The notes under the pieces are model-generated. The model ran no database searches. It was not told the DNA's origin and worked only from the letters and a program-made list of their open reading frames with translations. The translations under genes were made by a program, and so were the position numbers. Of a stretch of 64,000 nt of DNA, positions 57,393 through 64,000 are shown piece after piece. The stretch's first letter is position 1. Each line of letters starts with the position of its first letter. Source of the DNA: Phycomyces blakesleeanus NRRL 1555(-) (taxonomy: Eukaryota > Mucoromycota > Mucoromycetes > Mucorales > Phycomycetaceae); NCBI RefSeq assembly GCF_001638985.1, contig NW_017265134.1:3014131-3078130 (forward strand). Reading direction: 5' to 3'.

Positions 57393-58399
57393 TTTGGCTG
57401 CTGTGATTGGCCAAGTTTGATTTTTTTAGTCTGTCTTTAGTGCATTTTTTTCTTATCTCGTCATTTTTCTTTTTATGTTTTTTATTCCTTTTTTCTTTCA
57501 TATAAAAAATTTATTGACCTCTTTCATATGATTGCTAATGTTGTGATTACAAGAATTTGAAGCTAATTTACAGCATCTACAATTCCGCTACATTCAAATA
57601 TAAAAGGAAATAGTATATAGCCTTTTTTTTGGGAAAAAAATTAATAGTAATATTTTTGTACTGATATATTATACTTGGGAGTCGTTCTATTATATGTAAG
57701 TATATTGAGTAGAATAAACATGTTGAGCTTTCTAACAAGATGCTCATTCCGGTTGTATGAATCAGATTCGAATTAGCTTCATGTTATATGACTTGAATCT
57801 TTGCTCAAGTTTTTCTTCTTCTATGATAACGACTTTCTATAGTGCTTATGTTTTATTGCTTTTCTTATATATAGATCTTAAATATTAATACATTCTTTAA
57901 TATATATATATATTTTTAGAGTAAATGCTTATTTTACTGAACAAGTAAGCATATTATATAAAGGTAAGCATTATAATAATATTATATCTATTTATTTATT
58001 TTAAGTTTTTTCTCTAATATTAGTATATTTGTAGAAATCGGTAAAAAATAATAAGTGCTATCTAAGGTATATTAGAATACCCAAAGTATATGAAATATAA
58101 TTTGAATAGTAGTGTTTTACTGCATACGTTTTGCAGTAGCTAAACAGAACCATTTTTTATTGTGAGTGGCCGATGGAATTGTTTTTTCATTATTACTATT
58201 ATTATTATCATTTTCATTTAATAAAACATGCATTGAAATAAAGATTCAATTCAATTAAACCTGATTCAATATTGTATAATAAGAAACAGAACATTCTGTT
58301 AAAGCTGCAAAGGAAAAACAAGAGGTTGTGCTAGAATTGAAAGCAATAGAACAAAAGAAAGAATGTAATAGAGGAAAGGAAGGACACTTGATTTTTTTT

Positions 58400-58625
58400 T
58401 TGAAAAATGGTAACAGTGCCTGTTTTGGCTTTTTACATAATAAATAACTGCCATTTTTTATTATAAAAAAAATGGTAACAGTGCTTGTTTTGGCTTTTTA
58501 CATAATAAATAACTGCCATTTTTTACTATGTAAAAAATGGTAACAGTGCCTGTTTTGGCCTTATACAGAGTCATAACTGCCATTTTTTATTAAGTAAAAA
58601 ATGGCAGTTATGTTACCAAAGTGAT
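58400..58625 (+). repeat. Subterminal direct repeats of element 5
   Basis: Three units of about 62-67 bp containing AAAATGGTAACAGTGCCTGT, TTTTGGC, and ATAACTGCCATTTTTTA, followed by an inverted AAAAATGGCAGTTATGTTACC. The words ATAACTGCCATTTTTT also occur near the left end (50615 and 50875). Likely binding sites for element-encoded protein, by analogy with CACTA elements. Confidence 0.8.
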
Positions 58626-58794
58626 AACATGTTACCATTTTCTCCACCGTAGTGTTAGTTAAATATAGTGAGAAAATAACATACGATATGTGGTTGCGTG
58701 AAGTTATTGTTGACAAAATGATGCTTTTTCATTGTACTTATTATTGTTTTGCTCTACAAATAGAAAAATTGCTTTCTATTCAGCTTTGACCACC

Positions 58795-58890
58795 ATTGGA
58801 AAATCAAAAAATAATAATAGAATATAATTTTTCCAGAATTACAAAGAATTCTGCAACGTCACCACACTGCTGGACAACTGAAGTTTTGCT
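58795..58890. repeat. Inverted repeat, right arm (partner at 49765)
   Basis: AATAATAGAATATAATTTTTCC to GTTGTAAGAATG region; complement of the left arm at 49765-49855. See that entry. Confidence 0.6.
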
Positions 58891-58935
58891 GAAAGCTGAT
58901 CATTCTTACAACACCCCGCGTCAAAAGAGTGACAT

Positions 58936-60222
58936 GTGATATGTTAGGTTTATTATAGATTGTAACGGATGATTTGGCAAATAAAATACAATGATAATAG
59001 AATAGAACAGAAGACAGATACAGCAAAAGGTGGCAAGCAGCAATAGTTGACAGGTAAGAAAAGAGAGAACAACTGATAGAATCATTGTTAAAATTGAGAG
59101 AGAGAGAAAGGTATGTGAAAAGAAAATGATGAAACAGAAAATTAATAACCGATGAGGAGACCAAAACCGACAAACAACCTTCCTAAAACCAAGGAACCAA
59201 TATGTTATTTCGCAAGATGATATAGACTACAAAGAGAAGAAAACAAGAAAAAGATACTGAAACTGAACGAAGAATTGCTTGATTTATTGAGTTGAGTTTG
59301 CTTCTCTTTCTTATAGTCAATAAGATTTTAAGTTGATAATAGAAGTTAGGAAAAATAAAGATAGTAAAAATAGAATGATGAATAATCGATACGGCAAGGA
59401 TAAAATATATGAATAAAAATACAGTAAAAATATAATAATAAAGGTACTGATGTTGTGTGGAGATGTCGGCAAGATGAATTATGTGCATTGTAGAAGAGAA
59501 ATGTTACTAGCATGAGGGACCATGATTTCAAATGAGTACAATGTAAATGAATATGTTAACAAGGGAAAAAGAAAAAAGTATTGTATGTATTAAGTATGAG
59601 GTAAAAATAAGATATAAAATAAAGCAAGTGCAGACGAGAGTACAGTGAGACTTTGTTTTATTAGAAGAAGTGAAAGAATCAGAAAAGAGATGCTGTTCTA
59701 TTGCTATTAGTATTGTGCATTTATATAGACATTGTATTTAGCTTGGTGATGATATGATGATATCATGTAATGTCTGTTTCTCTATCATTATCTTCTATGA
59801 TTTAATTCTTATGTTTTTAGTGTTATTGACTAGAGTCTTAGTATTTGTCTTAGTATGTTCTTTATGTAATTTCCTTGTATAAGGGAAGGTATATCTTTTA
59901 GTATTGTTACTAGTTGTCGGTAACTCAATGTATGTATTTATTGAGTGTCTGTACTTTTAATTTAAATCTACAATTATGTTGGATACAACAGTGTGTAGAA
60001 AAAACAGGGAATGGAAACAAGATTTTTTCTGTGCATAGAAAAATTCTCCTCTTACTACTGAGGACACAGCACCATATCAACAAACCGTTGACGTCAGCCT
60101 CTCATAACCGAGATGACACATTGCAACAAACTGCCGGACAAACCCACCAAGCAGACTGACCTTCTGGTACCAGACACCATAACATGGCCAAAAGCTGGAC
60201 TTGCACACAACATACGTGACAA
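58936..60222 (+). repeat. LTR-like repeat family A, copy 2, with a 400-bp insertion
   Basis: Matches copy 1 (31560-32430) from GTGATATGTTAGGTTTATT to ACAACATACGTGACA. About 402 bp at 59589-59990 (TATTAAGTATGAGG to GGATACAACA) are absent from copy 1 and look like a solo LTR of another family, flanked by GTATG and GTGTG. No gene. Confidence 0.6.
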
Positions 60223-60224
60223 GA

Positions 60225-61245
60225 CAATGTCGCATGTAGTATGTTGTTATGTGTAGAAGATGTACAAGAAAAGATAATTGTATATAAGAAGAGAAATTGA
60301 GGGTTTGAGTTTGATATCGGATAAATTGAGGTTATAAAATAGTCTCTTTATTACCAAATAGACGAGTTAAAGAAATAAAAAGGGAAACTAACACTAAGAT
60401 AAGAGTGTAAATAATTTGAATGATTAGAGAAATAGTTAAACTAAAAGAAGTGAAGTACATAATACTAATTCTAAAGAGTTAACTATGAGAAAAAAATGTT
60501 TAATAGTGTAAAGGATTTAGCTAAAAGGGAAATTTACTATGATAAATTTACTAAGAGATAAATAAAAGGGGAAATCGGGACAAAATAATAAAATAAAAGA
60601 GGATTGTCAATCTTCCCCAAAGACTTGACAGAAAAATAAATAAAATGGAAGAAATTTTACAAGAGAGATCAGAGATAATAGACAACGTCTTTGAAGAAAA
60701 CTTATATCAGAAAAATTTGACAGTTGTTTATTAATTGACTTTAGAGAGATATTTATACCATTTTATGGATAAAATATATGGCAAAAATAGGCTAGATAAA
60801 ACTTGATGAGATAATCGTAAATAAAAATATAAAGAAAAATAACTATATAAATATTTTGTCATGAAGGAAGAAATAGATGAAGTTATAATATATAACTACA
60901 AGAAAACAAAAATATTGGAAAGAAGTATATTGTAAATAAAGGGAAAAACTATTCAGTTAACAATTTTGGTAAAGTAGTGTTTGAGAGGAAGCATCACATT
61001 TAGTATGCAGGTATAAAATAAAAAGAAAAGGGAGAAAACAATTTTAGGAAAAATAAAGAGGAAAGATTTTAATTTTCAGAAAATCGGTTTTTGAAAAAAG
61101 GCGATTTTGTGAAAATGGAAGAAAGAAATTAAAATTAAAATTAAAATTTTGAAGAAAAATAAAAAGGGGTTTTCAAAAGAAAGTCTGAACTTGATAGAAT
61201 TTGGTTTTTAAATTGCGGATAACAACGTTATTACACCACGTGTCA
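60225..61245 (+). repeat. Repeat family B, uninterrupted copy upstream of tRNA-Tyr
   Basis: Follows 32431-32861 plus 39605-40240 and thus shows the empty site of element 4 (AAAAATAAATAAAATGGAAGAAAT near 60630-60655). It ends ACCACGTGTCA nine bases before tRNA-Tyr. The ending resembles that of family A (ACATACGTG(T/A)CA). No gene. Confidence 0.55.
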
Positions 61246-61254
61246 GCAAGTCAA

Positions 61255-61336
61255 CCGGCTTTAGCTCAGTTGGTAGAGCGGAGGACTGTAATGTATTGTA
61301 ATCCTTAGGTCACTAGTTCGAATCTGGTAAGCCGGA
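61255..61336 (+). tRNA. tRNA-Tyr (GTA) with a 9-nt intron
   Basis: Acceptor CCGGCTT/AAGCCGG, anticodon stem GAGGA/TCCTT with loop CTGTAAA interrupted after A37 by TGTATTGTA (61292-61300), T arm CTAG-TTCGAAT-CTGG, discriminator A. Anticodon GTA at 61288-61290. Intron position is the standard one for nuclear tRNA introns. Confidence 0.93.
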
Positions 61337-61399
61337 TCCTCATGTATTTTTATTTTGGAGCTCATTATTTCTGTAGGATATTAGAGTGAGTGTTGTGTT

Positions 61400-61761
61400 T
61401 GTCGGACATTATTTTGATGAATCCGAGAAATCGGGATAATTGACCGCAGCAGTTCTGTATGTCAAAGATACCTCATAGATAACGAACCGCAGTAATGTCT
61501 TGTAAAGATTAACCACAGTAACATCTTCTAAGCATCAACCGCAGTAAAAGGACTTCTCTTGTAATTAAATAGAGTATAATAGTTTACTGCGGATAATGCG
61601 CAGTATTAGTTTAGAAAACTATATAAGACAATTCAATTCCTATCAATAAAAAGAACTTTTTATCCTCTCTTCGATTTTACATATACTCTCCGATCCCCAG
61701 TGGGTTTGACCTTTTGACTTTGCTATAGTAAAAGGAAGACCATCCCAGATCAGGAACGACA
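61400..61761 (+). repeat. LTR1 solo LTR (362 bp)
   Basis: TGTCGGACATTATTTTGATG to CAGATCAGGAACGACA, flanked by TGTT on both sides. 63 bp downstream of tRNA-Tyr. Almost identical to 49259-49620. Confidence 0.92.
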
Positions 61762-61839
61762 TGTTGTGGCAAAATGCCCACTGCCATATTTGTCAAAATC
61801 GTGTCATTTGGTTTAAATTTTTGTATTTCAGTCTATGAG

Positions 61840-62199
61840 TGTCAAGTCTCTATCTGGTATTTCTTTTATGGCACTTGTAACTAAGTTGCAAAATCAATAC
61901 CACTGGGGATTGTCAAGTTTATGAATAGTTTTTAGATAAGAATAAAGATACTTTTTATTAAATTTGTTTCTTGACTATTTATACAAATTGATACTTGATT
62001 TCTGACTAAAAGAATAGCTACGTTAATATATCTTAGATGCTAGTTATTCAGTAATATCTTCTACAAGTATATTCACCATCTTAAACATCTAAATCATATA
62101 TAAAAGACTAATTGGCAATGATAAAATCTTTTACCCTAAAAGTCAATCATTATTGTTGCTTGTGAATTCCGATTTTGATTGCCAATGTCAACTCTGACA
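61840..62199 (-). repeat. LTR4 solo LTR (360 bp)
   Basis: TGTCAAGTCTCTATCTGG to GTCAACTCTGACA; the best uninterrupted LTR4 copy. Flanks TGAG and TGGG may be a 4-bp duplication with one change. No gene. Confidence 0.75.
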
Positions 62200-62362
62200 T
62201 GGGCACTCTACTTTCAAATTGCTGCAATTTTTTTCATTTTGCCACAAATTCTTTCAAATTGCTACAAATTATTTTTTAATTGCCACAAAATTATATTTCT
62301 TTCTTTCTTGTTTATACATACTCACACACGTAATACATCATATAAGCTATCTAAAAATGCTT

Positions 62363-64000
62363 CACTGGAAAAATAAGGACAATTAACATATTGTCCAGGT
62401 AGTCAGATCATAGTGGATATGTCAGGATTTTTTTCATCTCAGCAGTTTTTTTTAGCAAGTTGGGGGTGTAGTTTTGATATATTCTATTGGCTTAAATAAA
62501 AATAAAATAAAAATAAAATAAAAAATATGTTTTGGTTTACTATAAAACCGTATCAAATGAAATATTTGTAGCACTCTTGTTTTCTTTTTTATTTTATAAT
62601 TCAAAATACATACACTATGTTTCCTTCTATTCAAATGCACAACACTGATTGCCACTGCACCAGATGCAATAATAATGATCAAGGAGTTTCCCAAGTATCA
62701 AGGCATACTGCTCAGCATCATAATAAAAGAGCTAGATTTGAAGGTACTGAGATATTCAAGAGTTGTATAATTTATTCAGTGCTGTTATCTGTTTACCGAG
62801 TAATAATCGCTTTTATTTTTATTTTTTATTATTTTAAAAAACATAGCTGAAAAGAGAAGCATGGAAGTAGATACTGAAAGTAAGACATTTTTTATTTGAA
62901 ACGCAGAAGAAAAACTAATAATAAACTATTATATTCCATATTTGTAGTAATCCCAATGTATCAATTTAATTCTGTGGAAGCAATGGATGGTCAGGCCAAC
63001 TCACCTATTTCGGATGCCGTCTCAACATTTGACAATGACATCTTTGTTGATAATGACTACAATGGTGATGAGTCTGACACAACCAATGACAATGACAGTG
63101 ATGACAATGGCGAAGAAGACACTGCCGAGATTTATGTTGAAGAGTTTAACAATGAGAGTCAGTTTTAAATACATAAAAAAAAACTAAAAAAATGTGTGTT
63201 AATTTTTTTTTAAAAAAAAGACCCTTTTGCTGCTTCTGGTATGCCTGAGAATCCAGTGCACAGATTTATTGCTACTTTTACAGTACTGTTTGCATCTCGT
63301 TACGTGGTCAATAAGGGTTTTGTTGTCTTGATTGAGTTCATCAACGGGCTCTTGAAGATTTATGGACAAGATTTCCAACTTCCCAAAAGTGTGGCTGGGC
63401 TACATAAAATGACTGGCTTTTTGTCTATCACCAAAGGCATCAAGCGATTTGTGTCATGTCCAAACTGCCATTGCATCTATGAAGAAAACATGTCCATACC
63501 TCCCCATTGTGTTTTCACAAATGTTGGTGCACGCTCTCCTTGTGATTGTAAGTTGATGAAAGAGTCAACTTCAGGTACACTGGTATCAAAGGGAGCATAC
63601 TTGTACCAGTCCCTCAAGCAAGCTTTGTCTGTTCTTTTCCGTCGTCCTGGTTTTGAAGAGCAAATCCGTCACTGGAACACAGAGCTTAAGATTGTTGATA
63701 CTATGTGCGACGTATACGATGGAGCAATGTGGAAATAGCTGAAGGATGCAAGTAGTGTCTCATTTGTTGCTTGTCCTTGCTCATTGATGTTGACACTCAA
63801 CATAGACTGGTTCCAGCCGTTTGATGGAGTTAGTTACTCTTCTGGTGCAATTTACTTGGCTGTAAATAATCTGCCTCGAGAGGTACAGTTCAAGCCTGAG
63901 AACACAATTCTGGTTGGTTTGATGCCTGGTCCCAAGGAGCCAAGATGCGAGGAGATAAATAACTATCTCAAGCCCATGGTAGACAAGATGAAACAGTTGT
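62363..64000 (+). mobile_element. Element 6: CACTG transposon of the element 1 type, left end only
   Basis: Starts CACTGGAAAAATAAGGACAA. Its left 250 bp and transposase are close to element 1 in reverse (shared GGGGTGTA...TTTTGA, ATTCTATTGG, TTTGTAGTA). The right part, where a convergent companion gene is predicted, lies beyond the window. Confidence 0.85.
62617..64000 (+). pseudogene. Tnp2-like transposase of element 6, 5' part, one stop
   Basis: Exon 1 (62617-about 62741): TDCHCTRCNNNDQ...HTAQHH finger, ending KRARFEG. Exon 2 (about 62847-62879): AEKRSMEVDTES. Exon 3 (about 62947-63151): NSVEAMDGQANSPISDAV, then a strongly acidic run. Main exon from about 63222: MPENPVHRFIATFTVLFASRYVV, CPNCHCIYEEN, CVFTNVGARSPCDC, and after a TAG at 63736-63738 LKDASS..., LTLNIDWFQPFDGVSYSSG and GLMPGPKEPRCEE up to the window edge. 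Element 1 has GAG at the stop position, so here the change is G to T. Truncated by the window. Confidence 0.8.

Larger units (their letters stand above)
50570..58654. mobile_element. Element 5: CACTA transposon of a second lineage, divergent genes
   Basis: 8085 bp. Termini CACTACGGTGG are inverted at both ends, followed at both by CATAACTGCCATTTTTT-type subterminal words. Candidate duplication TAG lies two bases outside CACTA on the left and one base outside on the right, so target duplication is unsettled. Genes: Tnp2-like transposase on minus (51196-54386) and a companion on plus (56363-57392), back to back, unlike elements 1-4. A solo LTR3 (54903-55434) lies between. 50600-51190 and 57400-58650 are gene-free subterminal regions. 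Confidence 0.88.

Noticed and set aside
58400..58625. CRISPR-like array of spaced repeats
   Set aside because: Units are contiguous degenerate copies at a CACTA terminus in a eukaryotic context, without unique spacers or cas genes.

Overview
This 64-kb window is eukaryotic, very AT-rich, and made almost entirely of transposable elements. I see no gene that I would call a host protein-coding gene. The only likely host genes are four tRNAs: Asp at 9310, Val at 45502, Asp at 49656 (minus strand) and Tyr at 61255, the last with a 9-nt intron. Short GT-AG introns of about 50-90 bp, several lineages of Tnp2-like CACTA transposase, a LINE and many solo LTR-like repeats suggest a fungus, most likely an early-diverging Mucoromycota-type species. 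That placement is inference from style, not from a marker gene.

The main system is a family of 6.7-7.5 kb CACTG-ended DNA transposons, each carrying two multi-exon genes that converge tail to tail. One gene is a Tnp2-like DDE transposase with a separate N-terminal CxCxxC...H zinc-finger exon and acidic exons. The other is a companion protein with a coiled-coil-like N-terminus, a basic middle, a conserved RP(S/G)WR(S/T)(D/E)E motif at an exon edge and a C-terminal P-x-W motif. Four copies are in the window: element 1 (about 803-7679), element 2 (15155-22273), element 3 (22401-29925) and element 4 (32862-39604). A fifth copy, element 6, starts at 62363 and runs off the window. An older relic (starting at 10958) has been hit by a PIF/Harbinger-like element (11655-14590, with its own Myb/SANT-like companion), by element 2 and by element 3.

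A second, distinct CACTA lineage is element 5 (50570-58654). Its transposase and a different companion gene are divergent, and a 532-bp solo LTR has landed between them. The end of a relative of element 5 lies at 7680-7777.

Retroelements cluster on the tRNA genes. A near-complete LINE (40283-45501, minus strand) sits inside a tRNA-Val gene with a 15-bp target duplication that restores the tRNA. 362-bp LTRs with 4-bp duplications lie 30-65 bp downstream of tRNA-Asp and tRNA-Tyr, and other LTR-like repeats end about 10 bp upstream of tRNAs. From 45.6 to 49.6 kb, between two convergent tRNA genes, is a nested stack of LTRs. Nearly every long reading frame carries one or two stop codons, almost all of the kind made by C-to-T (or G-to-A) change, so most elements are probably recently inactivated.
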